Positions 1 through 6,993 of a DNA stretch of 43,386 nucleotides are shown here, one piece after another. Source of the stretch: Gemmatimonadota bacterium. Its GTDB lineage: Bacteria; Gemmatimonadota; Gemmatimonadetes; Gemmatimonadales; GWC2-71-9. Each line of letters begins with the position of its first letter. The first letter of the stretch is position 1. The stretch lies in the NCBI GenBank assembly GCA_022563595.1, contig JADFNB010000025.1, positions 1 through 43,386 of the forward strand. The letters are read 5' to 3'. The translations under genes were made by a program, and so were the position numbers. The notes beneath the pieces are model-generated. The model had not been told where the DNA came from. It worked only from the letters and a program-made list of their open reading frames with translations, and did no database searches.

Positions 1-340
1 CGGGTCTGCTGGTCGTCGACGTTGCCGCAACTACGTGGTGTGGTTGCTGGATTCACCCTCCGTAGTAAGGAGGTAATCGCATGTCCAAGCAGTAGTTGGG
101 CAACGCGCACGTTGTGTATTTGCTTGCGACCGGTCCCCAACGACCCGGAAGGGGAGTCGTTCAGCGACGGTGATTACTTCCTGTATTCGAACATCACCGA
201 TCGGAACATCGTGTCTGGGAAGAACGCGAACCCGACCATGACTCTGCGGATACGCTGCGATCGGTGAAAGGCGGGTGGTGGTCATTGAAGCTGGAAGCCA
301 TGCGACGACAGGCAAAGCAGTCATCCAGCTGATCCGGAGC
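1..340. other. Left-edge region without a recognisable gene
   Basis: An open frame on the plus strand ends at 267, and the part encoded by about 140-267 looks protein-like, but it resembles no family I know and has no convincing start. It could be the 3' remnant of a gene, in keeping with the debris found further right. Nothing else was recognised here. Confidence 0.3.
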
Positions 341-1846
341 TCAGAAGGTGGCGGGTTCGGATGCCCGACAGTTCGGTGACCTGGCCCGGAGGACCGCGCG
401 ACGGGCCTTCGCACGACCGAGGTTCCAAGTCCGCCAATCGGCCGCTTCCCGCGGCGTCCAGCGATCGATGGCGCGCCAGAAGACGTCACATTGGTCCTCC
501 CGGAGCAACGCGGGGGCTCGCGCAATCAACTCGGGGATCGCATCCGCGTGCAACCGCGCGGCGTACTCCAGGTCCAACTCTGCTCCGGCCTCGGCGCGCG
601 CCAGATTGGTGCGCACGATGACCGCGTCCGGGTTCATGATGTTGAGGATCGCCAGCGTCATAAACCCCGTCGTCACCGCCCCAAACGCAAATCGGTTCCG
701 CATCCCTCGCAGCACGGTGGCGCCGAAGAGTGCCAGAACTACGCCGATCCAGATCATGAAGGCCATGGCGTAGAAGCGGTCCTGCGTCATGCCGTACGCG
801 TCCATGTAGAGCCGCATGCGCTGGACCGCCGACAACATCATCAAGCCGATGAGCACCAGCAGCGTCGCCGAAAGCGCCCGGAAGCGTATTACGTTCCGCA
901 TGTTGCTCTTGTCCAGTAACCACTCCGTGCCGAGGAGCACGGGTAATAAGAGTGTGGAGGCCGTGACTAGCTCGAAGAAACCGCCCCGGGCGTACTCGGC
1001 GTACGTGAGGCCCGCCGTCTGGAGAATCACGGCCTCGCCACCGAACAGGTAGCGCGCCTGCAGGCCGACGAACACCAGGAAGATCACGCTCAACGCTCCC
1101 AGCGGGATTCCCAACTCGAGCAGGCCCAGTGACGGTTTACTGGGAGCTTTGGCGAGTGCCGTGTTTCCGAGCTTGAGGACCGGGTCCTTTGCCGTGGCAA
1201 GCGTGCGCAAGTAGCCGGCCGAGGTCCACGCGATGAATGCCGCTAGTGAAACATGTGATACGATGGGGGAGAAATCCCAATCCACCAGCGACCGCACCAT
1301 CCGCTCGAACCCCGGGTCTGCCGACATCAACAGCCCACCGAACACCAACAGCACGGGAACCGCCAGCGCTACACCGACCACGGCAGCCCTTGCCTGTCGG
1401 CCGTGGCGGGACATCACGTGCCAGTGGACATCGTCCGGCGTCAACATCAATGCTCCTGCGGCGGCGTTCACGCCGCTGGCGGCGAGCCCCATGGCGTAGT
1501 CGGTGATGCGCGCGAGTCGTAGTCGAACGCCGTGCAATTGCAGTGCAGGCAGGGAGAGGGCGCCGAGTATAGCGACGCCGTTCCAGAACCGGAGGAAACT
1601 CGAGTCTCGCCAGGCAAAGCAGAGGGCAAAGAACATCACAGCGAGAAGGGGCCACCCGGTGATGGGGCTGCGGCCACTCTGTCGGCCGGGGAGGAGTGCC
1701 CATCCGGCGGCTGCTGCCACCCCCATCCACAGCAGGAGATTGACGCCCCACGGTGTGGCCCTGAGGAGGGCATCGCCGAAGACTCCGAGGAGGGCAGCCA
1801 GCCCTAGGATGCCGAGGCCGCGCTCGGTTGGGAGGTTTATAGTCAC
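341..1846 (-). CDS. DUF4173 multi-pass membrane protein
   Basis: This integral membrane protein has about ten hydrophobic segments and a soluble C-terminal tail. The stretch YAEYARGGFFEL after the middle of the protein is typical of DUF4173 (PF13777) proteins, whose biochemical role is unknown. The frame is open to a TTG at 1897, but that codon lies in the -35 box of a good promoter. I therefore place the start at the GTG at 1846, which gives MTINLPTERG followed at once by the first membrane span (501 residues). No clear ribosome binding site precedes this GTG, so the mRNA may have a very short leader. The gene appears monocistronic. The palindrome inside the promoter suggests control by a dedicated repressor, not present in the window. 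Confidence 0.8.
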   Translation of the reverse strand: MTINLPTERGLGILGLAALLGVFGDALLRATPWGVNLLLWMGVAAAAGWALLPGRQSGRSPITGWPLLAVMFFALCFAWRDSSFLRFWNGVAILGALSLPALQLHGVRLRLARITDYAMGLAASGVNAAAGALMLTPDDVHWHVMSRHGRQARAAVVGVALAVPVLLVFGGLLMSADPGFERMVRSLVDWDFSPIVSHVSLAAFIAWTSAGYLRTLATAKDPVLKLGNTALAKAPSKPSLGLLELGIPLGALSVIFLVFVGLQARYLFGGEAVILQTAGLTYAEYARGGFFELVTASTLLLPVLLGTEWLLDKSNMRNVIRFRALSATLLVLIGLMMLSAVQRMRLYMDAYGMTQDRFYAMAFMIWIGVVLALFGATVLRGMRNRFAFGAVTTGFMTLAILNIMNPDAVIVRTNLARAEAGAELDLEYAARLHADAIPELIARAPALLREDQCDVFWRAIDRWTPREAADWRTWNLGRAKARRAVLRARSPNCRASEPATF

Positions 1847-1867
1847 CGCTCGGTTGGGGTTGTCAAC

Positions 1868-1897
1868 AGTATAAAGGACTTTGTGATACAAAGTCAA
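1868..1897 (-). promoter_or_regulatory. Promoter with embedded operator palindrome for the DUF4173 gene
   Basis: Reading the minus strand, TTGACT (1897-1892) is followed after 17 or 18 bases by TTATAC/TATACT. A perfect inverted repeat, GACTTTG-5 nt-CAAAGTC, occupies 1877-1895, between the -35 and -10 boxes. A repressor bound there would block RNA polymerase. The predicted transcript begins near 1860, just upstream of the GTG at 1846. Confidence 0.6.
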
Positions 1898-2096
1898 TGC
1901 TGTCTGACACTACTAGCCGAGTCGATAACTGCGGTGGTTGGGGGGAGTCCTTCGGGACGCGGGCCTTGGCCGAGCGCGCCTTCAGGGCGGGACTCCCCAA
2001 AAACCCGCACCGCGCGCATCTCAAACCCCGCCGACCACCGATTTCACGCGCTTTGAAGGAGCCGTCAGGTGCCATCGCCTTACCGAGTCGGATTGG

Positions 2097-2324
2097 ACCG
2101 ATTCCGTGGTCTTAATCCATGAGGGACAGCTCAAGCTGATCATCCCCACGGAGCTGGATCCCAGAGAGTCCATGATGACGCTGATCCCGACCGGCGAACA
2201 CACCTTCCGGCTGGACGGGGCTGGATTTGGAGATGTCGGAGAGCCCGTGGTGTTCACCGTCGATAGCAACGGGAACGCGGTCCGATACCGGATCGGTGGG
2301 CGGACTGCGGAGTGGGTGAACTGA
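2097..2324 (+). pseudogene. C-terminal remnant of a beta-lactamase-fold serine hydrolase
   Basis: The last ~75 residues of an open frame ending at 2324 read as a small beta-rich domain: a lysine/leucine-rich strand, 'LIPTGEHTFRLDG', then 'GEPVVFTVDSNGNAVRYRI'. This is the pattern of the C-terminal domain (DUF3471-like) that follows the catalytic domain in many exported class C serine hydrolases. No catalytic domain is present upstream and the preceding residues do not look like protein. I infer a 3' remnant of a deleted gene. Confidence 0.45.
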
Positions 2325-2503
2325 ATTCTTGATCCTCTCGCCACGTCGCGGAGTTTACTCGGGAGCAAAGTCAGACATGAAAACCGCCCGTCCCCTTAGA
2401 TGGGTGTCCCGTTCTTTGGTTTCCTCTCTTTGGACAATGCTGTCGTCCCAACGGTTGATCGTGTAGGGACGGGAACCACCCTCGACCAAGTGATGTTGGT
2501 TGG

Positions 2504-2636
2504 TCAAAACAGCTCGTAGTACTGCGGTAGAGTGTTTCTCTTCTCGATTCGATCATAGTATACCTGTAGCTGAGACATATCTCGGTGTCTTGTGTACTGT
2601 CGAACCTCCAGAAGATTCATGCCACTGTCGATAAGT
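2504..2636 (-). pseudogene. C-terminal remnant of a tyrosine recombinase/integrase
   Basis: The minus strand encodes 'NLLEVRQYTRHRDMSQLQVYYD' split around the H-R-D box, ending ...LPQYYELF at the stop at 2504. This matches the end of the catalytic domain of phage-type integrases: a G/R-H-R-D segment, then the nucleophilic tyrosine in LQVYYD. Everything upstream (N-terminal DNA-binding part and the first catalytic Arg) is missing, because an IS91-type terminal repeat starts at 2637. It must be non-functional. Confidence 0.55.
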
Positions 2637-2898
2637 GAGGGCTGGCGCCGCAGCCGGTTCCACCTCGGCCTAGACCGTTGCACCACACGCCCCGGACTGC
2701 TGGTTCGGGGATCTCAGGGGTGCACGGCAAAGCCAGTGACCGTCCCGCAGGCTGGCAAACAGCCGCGCAATGGTACGAATCGTCCCGTACCAGACATGCA
2801 AGCTACCGGGGATGGTCCGGGTACCCTCATCCCACTGGCTGGACGCCTCCAGGACCAAGGGCGATACTTGGGAGGGAGCGATTCAAATTCCTACTGGG
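2637..2898 (+). mobile_element. IS91-type terminal fragment, copy R1
   Basis: Positions 2637-2759 match 9824-9946 with only a few differences over about 122 bases. The rest of the fragment ends in the family's 3' signature: 'CTGGACGCCTCCAGGACC', then GGGCGATACTTGGGAGGGAG and CAAATTCCTACTGGG at 2898. No transposase frame remains. It sits exactly between an integrase remnant on the left and the 3' part of a sugar dehydrogenase gene on the right, so it marks a recombination junction. Confidence 0.65.
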
Positions 2899-3120
2899 TG
2901 ACAGAGTGCACGGCGACCGGATTTCGGTCGTGCATCTCAACGGCGCGGGTGACGTGGTGGATTACGAGGTTTTCATAGGTGGCCTCTTCGACCCCGCCAA
3001 TGCGCGGTTCGCCTCCCGCCAGAGATACAGTCCACGTCCCGTGGACCTGATAGTACTCGAGGATGGGTCGTTATTGATTTCGGATGACTGGGCGGGATTG
3101 ATCTATCGCGTGGTTTACGA
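2899..3120 (+). pseudogene. C-terminal remnant of a PQQ-dependent sugar (sorbosone-type) dehydrogenase
   Basis: Immediately after copy R1 the frame reads GDRVHGDRISVVHLNGAG, a strand with YEVFIGGL, then RPVDLIVLEDGSLLISDDWAG and LIYRVVYD. This is the last blade and C-terminus of the glucose/sorbosone dehydrogenase beta-propeller family, periplasmic enzymes that oxidise sugars with PQQ. The first ~80% of the gene is absent. The frame runs on past the family's usual end without a stop into unrelated sequence, so the 3' end is broken too. Confidence 0.65.
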
Positions 3121-3179
3121 TTCGCGATCTTGGATCGGGTCCCGCCACTGGAGAATTCTGAGGTCGGCTACTCTAGGTG

Positions 3180-3293
3180 CGTTGATGGCAGCCGATTCAC
3201 TCGTCATTCGCTGGCCGTCCGGCACCGTCGGCCGGTATGCCCGCGCTGCGGGACGCCGGATCTGGCGTGCCATCGAGAGAATCGTGCCCACGG
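3180..3293 (+). pseudogene. ASPIC/UnbV C-terminal remnant
   Basis: The segment reads ADSLVIRWPSGTVGRY followed by AAGRRIWRAIERIV. The IRWPSG motif is the hallmark of the ASPIC/UnbV domain (PF07593), which ends exported FG-GAP-repeat proteins. Only the final ~35 residues of that domain are here, in frame with the sugar dehydrogenase remnant but unrelated to it. It is another piece of the mosaic between 2.9 and 3.5 kb. Confidence 0.5.
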
Positions 3294-3311
3294 ACCAACG
3301 CACGAGACTGC

Positions 3312-3468
3312 ATGAGCCCAACCCGGAACCGCGCGCCGGTATTGATGCTCGGACTCGCCTTGGCCGCGGCGTGCGCGACCTCGACGCCCGGCGACGTGGA
3401 TCTCCTGATCATGGGCGGTACGCTGCTAGATGGCACGGGCGCTCCGGCGTTTGCCGCCGACGTCCACA
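3312..3468 (+). pseudogene. N-terminal remnant of an N-acyl-D-amino-acid deacylase lipoprotein
   Basis: From ATG 3312 the frame encodes a basic N-terminus, a hydrophobic stretch and a lipobox-like LAAACA. The segment VDLLIMGGTLLDGTGAPAF follows, then AADV. This is the start of amidohydrolase-superfamily D-aminoacylases/dihydroorotase-like proteins (the beta-strand before the metal-binding HxH). The homology stops abruptly near 3468, before any metal ligand, where a different coding frame begins. It is a 5' fragment with no catalytic part. Confidence 0.6.
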
Positions 3469-3486
3469 CAGTTCCCGCCGGTTGTA

Positions 3487-4008
3487 ATGGAGTTCGACGA
3501 TGGTTTGGAATACGTCGGATCCTCAGAGTTTGTATTGTATGGTGTTGCCGATGCGGCGATCCACGTATTTGTGGCACTCGGAGATCAGCGACGAGTGCAG
3601 CGTTTGTACTGGATTCAGTTTGAAGGTTATCTGCCGACGGTAGATCGCTCGTATGACTATGACGCCTCGCAGGGTCGAACAGAGATCGGGGGCCATCAGT
3701 ACTACGAGGACGCTTGGGTCTGGAATCTAAACGCCGTTGATATCAGGGCGGGATCTGATACCGAGCACGTGTTAGAACTGCTCCGCGAGCACGAACTAGT
3801 GCTCGGGCCGGAACTGATTGGTCTCCGACTTGTACGGCTTGACGCCGAGAGACGAAAAGAGTTGATGATTGTCTATCTGGAAGATCTGCGCGCTTCTCGC
3901 CTTTCGGCCGACGCCTTGAGCGGACGGGACCGGGCTCGAGTTGTTGAGGCTCTTAGAACGCGCGCCCTCGGGGGGGTTCGCATCGAGGAGCAAGCCGCCA
4001 GCAAATGA
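3487..4008 (+). CDS. Hypothetical protein, possibly truncated at the N-terminus
   Basis: From ATG 3487 a 173-residue acidic soluble protein is encoded, starting MEFDDGLEYVGSSEFVLYG and containing RLYWIQFEGYLPT and SYDYDAS. It has no signal peptide or membrane span. I recognise a conserved-hypothetical style (repeated aromatic-rich strands, WIQFEGYLP) but no function. No good ribosome binding site precedes the ATG and the D-aminoacylase fragment runs right up to it, so this may be a gene that lost its 5' end and promoter. Other in-frame starts upstream (3430) fall within the debris and are unlikely. Confidence 0.5.
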   Translation: MEFDDGLEYVGSSEFVLYGVADAAIHVFVALGDQRRVQRLYWIQFEGYLPTVDRSYDYDASQGRTEIGGHQYYEDAWVWNLNAVDIRAGSDTEHVLELLREHELVLGPELIGLRLVRLDAERRKELMIVYLEDLRASRLSADALSGRDRARVVEALRTRALGGVRIEEQAASK

Positions 4009-4057
4009 AAGACTGGGCGCCAAGCCCCCGACGCCCCCCGGCGCCCTCTCCTTCATG

Positions 4058-4097
4058 GGCGTTGGTGCATGGCTCGGGGTTGAGTTCAGGGTTCCCC
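4058..4097 (-). repeat. 40-bp repeat shared with 27376-27415
   Basis: On the minus strand, GGGGAACCCTGA-CTCAACCCCGAG-CATGCACCAACGCC (4097 down to 4058) matches the plus strand at 27376-27415 with two mismatches in 40 bases. At 27.4 kb it is the left end of a short IS91-type fragment. Here it abuts the half tRNA-Leu. The two copies lie on opposite strands. Confidence 0.6.
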
Positions 4098-4101
4098 CAC
4101 A

Positions 4102-4133
4102 CCCGCTGCGTCTACCAATTCCACCATCCCGGC
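4102..4133 (-). pseudogene. 5' half of a tRNA-Leu gene
   Basis: The minus strand reads GCCGGGATGGTGGAATTGG, then TAGACGCAGCGGG. These are the 5' acceptor strand, positions 8-9, the D-arm (GGTAGACGCA) and the start of the anticodon stem of a bacterial tRNA-Leu. The anticodon loop, variable arm, T-arm and 3' acceptor strand do not follow. Instead the 40-bp repeat starts within a few bases. It cannot fold as a tRNA. tRNA genes are common integration targets, so this may be a leftover attachment site. Confidence 0.6.
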
Positions 4134-4388
4134 GAGTGCTTGTTCTATCAGCCTGAAGTTCCTCCCCCAACTGTCCGACTGGTGCTCTCGGTAACGATCC
4201 CGGTAACGCACTAGTCCAGTGCGTCTAGGCTGCAACCGGAAGATCCGGCACCTTGGTCTCCCGATATTCTACAACCGGCTACGGTGTCGTACATCGATGA
4301 GGTGCCCGTGGGTCTTCTCGATCACCCGATAGTTCGGAGCCGTCGCGCAGAATCCCCTTGACCACGAGTTGATCGTTTCATTATGGTT
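4134..4388. other. Non-coding spacer between the tRNA-Leu half and the serine hydrolase
   Basis: No supported gene. A short minus-strand frame near 4285-4345 reads APNYRVIEKTHGHLI and weakly resembles the last motif of integrase-like proteins, but it is too short to call. Confidence 0.3.
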
Positions 4389-4407
4389 CCCCTCAACATT
4401 TGAGGGG
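4389..4407 (+). promoter_or_regulatory. 5'-leader hairpin overlapping the purine-rich ribosome-binding region
   Basis: CCCCTCAA-CAT-TTGAGGGG is a perfect 8-bp stem with a 3-nt loop. The GAGGGGG strand of the stem is the best purine-rich stretch upstream of the ATG at 4424. If that stretch contributes to ribosome binding, the hairpin would hide it. Alternatively it is a terminator stem for upstream sequence, but no T-run follows. Confidence 0.4.
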
Positions 4408-4423
4408 GCGGAACACGATAAGG

Positions 4424-6118
4424 ATGCGACGACCACTGTTCCAAGCTTTCAGCGGCGTTGCGTTCACGCTGATCGTGCTGTCGCAGACAGGCCTCGAAGG
4501 GCAAACGCATCGGCCCGGGTCCGTGACCGAGATACAACTCCACCTCGATAGATTGGAGGCTCTCGGCTACTCCGGTGCGGTCGGCGTGATGCGGGACGGC
4601 GAGGTGCTGGTGAAGCGTGCCATGGGCTACGCGGACCGGGAGACCTCGACACCCTTTACCGACGAGACCGGCTTCTTCATCGCGTCAATTTCCAAGCAAT
4701 TCACCGCGGCTCTCATCCTGGCTCTCGATGACCGTGGGTTGTTGAGCACGCAGGACCACCTCGGTGTGCATCTGGACGACGTGCCCCCTGAGATGTCCGC
4801 GGTGACGATCCATCATCTGTTGAGCCACACCGCTGGCCTGCTCAGACTCCAGCCTCCGTCATCTGAAGTCCTCGTGACTGGTGAGGATGTTCTCTCTGCC
4901 GGACTGCGTGCCGGGGTCGAGTACGAACCCGGGGCTCGGTTCGACTACTCAAATTTCGGATACGCCTTCCTCGCTGCCCTTGCCGAGCGGGTCGCAGGAA
5001 GGAGTTATGAAGCGTTGATGCGAGAGTTCATCTTCGAACCTGCGGGGATGCATTCGACTTCGGTCGTGACGGAGTCCTCCGTTTGGGAGGGACGCGATTT
5101 GGCCGTCGGGTACAACGGCTTTCTGCCGCAAGGGAACTCGCTGCTGGCGCGATCCTTCGGTCGCGAACTCGTCGGACCGGCAGGGATCGTCACGACGCTC
5201 GAGGACATGCTGCGATGGGATGAAGCGCTCCGGGGAGACGAAGTGCTGTCGCAGTCCGCACTCGAGAGAATGTTCACGCCGGTGCTCGACGGCTACGCGT
5301 ACGGCTGGACTGTGTGGGAAAGTCAGCGAGCAGGAGAGCTGACCGCAGCACACGACGGCCACATCATGCCGGAGGGGTTCAACAGCTATTACATTCGGTT
5401 GTTGGACAGCGACGCGTCGGTGGTCGTCTTCTCAAACCGCGGTGACGTGGCATTAGCGGAGCGCGTCGCCTGGGAACTCACCGATATCTTGGGAGGGAAG
5501 CCGGCTCCCGAGCTTCCCGAGGTCGGTCGATCGGATGTCACTCCCTCGGCGGGACTATACGTGTCGGACGGAGGTGCCCGCGTCAGGCTGCTCCGGCTCG
5601 GTGAGCAATACTACATGGAGCCCTTGAATCAGGCGGCTGCGAATCTGTTTCTCGAGGAGATTGAACAGACCACCGCCGTGACGCGGCTCGTCGAGCGCTG
5701 GCTTGCTGCGGGGGACGTGGACCCGAGCAGTCCGCTGGGTATCACGCTCGCCGCGGCGCAGGCGCAGGAAACCCGCTTCGGCAAATACTCCGGACACGAG
5801 GTCATATACACCGTCCAGGAGGACGGCTTCATGAGGACCCATCTCCGGCACTTCCTGGGATCCGACACGCTCTTCACTCGACTGGACATCGTCGACGAAG
5901 AGGTGGTAGCTGGCACCGATTGGGGTGCTTTCATCAGCGGAGGGCGTGGGCTCACCCCCACACTCGCCTATCTCGGGATGGCACCGGCGAGTGAACGCTC
6001 CTGGATCGCGTACGACTTCTGGGGAGACCGTACAGTCGAGGTGTCGTTCGACGGAGGGACCCTCGTCATTCCGTCCCGCGGAGGCACGGTTGTGCTCCAC
6101 CCGACCGGCAGCCATTAG
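4424..6118 (+). CDS. Exported serine hydrolase, class C beta-lactamase fold
   Basis: This 564-residue protein belongs to the beta-lactamase/DD-peptidase/esterase superfamily. A basic start and hydrophobic stretch (RRPLFQAFSGVAFTLIVLSQ) form a signal peptide, so it acts outside the cytoplasm. The three active-site motifs are present: S88-x-x-K91 (SISK), Y175-S-N177 (DYSNFGY) and H310-D-G312. About 200 residues follow the catalytic domain as beta-rich segments of the kind these hydrolases carry. The actual substrate (beta-lactam, D-amino-acid peptide or ester) cannot be told. ATG 4424 is preferred to the TTG at 4400 because the latter lies in the leader hairpin. The gene stands alone, with debris on both sides. 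Confidence 0.85.
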   Translation: MRRPLFQAFSGVAFTLIVLSQTGLEGQTHRPGSVTEIQLHLDRLEALGYSGAVGVMRDGEVLVKRAMGYADRETSTPFTDETGFFIASISKQFTAALILALDDRGLLSTQDHLGVHLDDVPPEMSAVTIHHLLSHTAGLLRLQPPSSEVLVTGEDVLSAGLRAGVEYEPGARFDYSNFGYAFLAALAERVAGRSYEALMREFIFEPAGMHSTSVVTESSVWEGRDLAVGYNGFLPQGNSLLARSFGRELVGPAGIVTTLEDMLRWDEALRGDEVLSQSALERMFTPVLDGYAYGWTVWESQRAGELTAAHDGHIMPEGFNSYYIRLLDSDASVVVFSNRGDVALAERVAWELTDILGGKPAPELPEVGRSDVTPSAGLYVSDGGARVRLLRLGEQYYMEPLNQAAANLFLEEIEQTTAVTRLVERWLAAGDVDPSSPLGITLAAAQAQETRFGKYSGHEVIYTVQEDGFMRTHLRHFLGSDTLFTRLDIVDEEVVAGTDWGAFISGGRGLTPTLAYLGMAPASERSWIAYDFWGDRTVEVSFDGGTLVIPSRGGTVVLHPTGSH

Positions 6119-6185
6119 GGAACGGATAAGTAATTCAAACGCCCTCTTGGTCCGGAAGCCAAGCCCCGGGACGTACATCCATCTG

Positions 6186-6686
6186 CCCAGCTTTCTCATG
6201 CTGCTCGGCGCGAACCCACTGTCGGATATCGGGGGCGTGCGCTCCGTGGTGGGTATCGTGAGCCGTGGACGGTACTACTCAGGGACGGACCTCGCCGGAA
6301 TGCTCGCGAGCGTCGAGGAGGCGAATGAGCGTACCGGTGCATTCGTGGAGGAGGTGATGACCGGGGGCGCAGAAGCAGCGCGGCGGTACATTGAGTCGTG
6401 GCGAGACTCGGGACGAACGGAACGGCCGTTCGAATCGATGCCGGTCCTCTTTCTCGGGTACGCGCTCGGGAGGCAAGGTGACCTCCAGGGGGCGCTCGGG
6501 CTCTTCCGACTCGCCGCCGACGTACACCCGGATGACTATCTGGCCGCGTACATGCTCGCGGGAGTGCTCCTCGTAACCGGAGACCACGACGGTGCACGCG
6601 AAGCGTACGAGCGGGTGCTCGAGATCCGTCCTGGGCATCCGGAGGCCGAGCGGCTCCTCAGCTCCTTGCGAGAGCGCGCGAGGTAG
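6186..6686 (+). pseudogene. Amidohydrolase C-terminal remnant fused to a TPR tail
   Basis: The frame reads LMLLGANPLSDIGGVRSVVG, then IVSRGRYYSGTDLAGML. This is the final beta-strand block of imidazolonepropionase-like amidohydrolases (usual form 'ADLVLLdaNPLedI...V..RG'). It continues without a break into ~120 residues that include two helical TPR-like units (GYALGRQGDLQGALGLFR and AGVLLVTGDHDGAREAYERV). The metal-binding barrel is missing and no start with a ribosome binding site is visible in the ~70 bases after the upstream stop at 6118. I read it as the 3' end of a deleted gene, although the TPR part still has an intact frame. Confidence 0.6.
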
Positions 6687-6993
6687 ACGCAGGCACTGGC
6701 CGTACCGCCGCCCCACACCGGCGCTTTCCGTGGTGATCCGCTCCTGCTGAAGAAGCAGTCGGAGTCCCATGACCGTCTCGCGGCTGAGCTGAGCGGGTGG
6801 AAGGACGCTGCTACGATGCAGCGGACTTGCCAACAGTCGAGGGGCCACGTCACACTCTTGTCAAGGCCGCCTTTACGTGCCGCTGAGGGCTGCTCGTCAG
6901 TCATGCCTGTCTCCAGCCTACCGAAGCAGACACAGGGTTTGTCCAGAGCCGCCTGCCGAGATGACGCGGCCCACGGAGCATCCGTTGCAGGGT
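6687..6993. other. Intergenic region, nothing recognised
   Basis: It lies between the convergent amidohydrolase remnant and the symporter gene. Both strands contain short open frames with biased composition but no family resemblance. No convincing hairpin-plus-T-run terminator was seen. Confidence 0.4.

Noticed and set aside
22-267. 81-residue plus-strand ORF at the left edge
   Set aside because: A good AAGGAGG occurs near 67, but the ATG after it is in another frame and stops at once; no homology recognised.
4285-4345. Minus-strand APNYRVIEKTHGHLI resembling the end of an integrase
   Set aside because: Only about 15 residues, no catalytic tyrosine context and stops close by; not distinguishable from chance.
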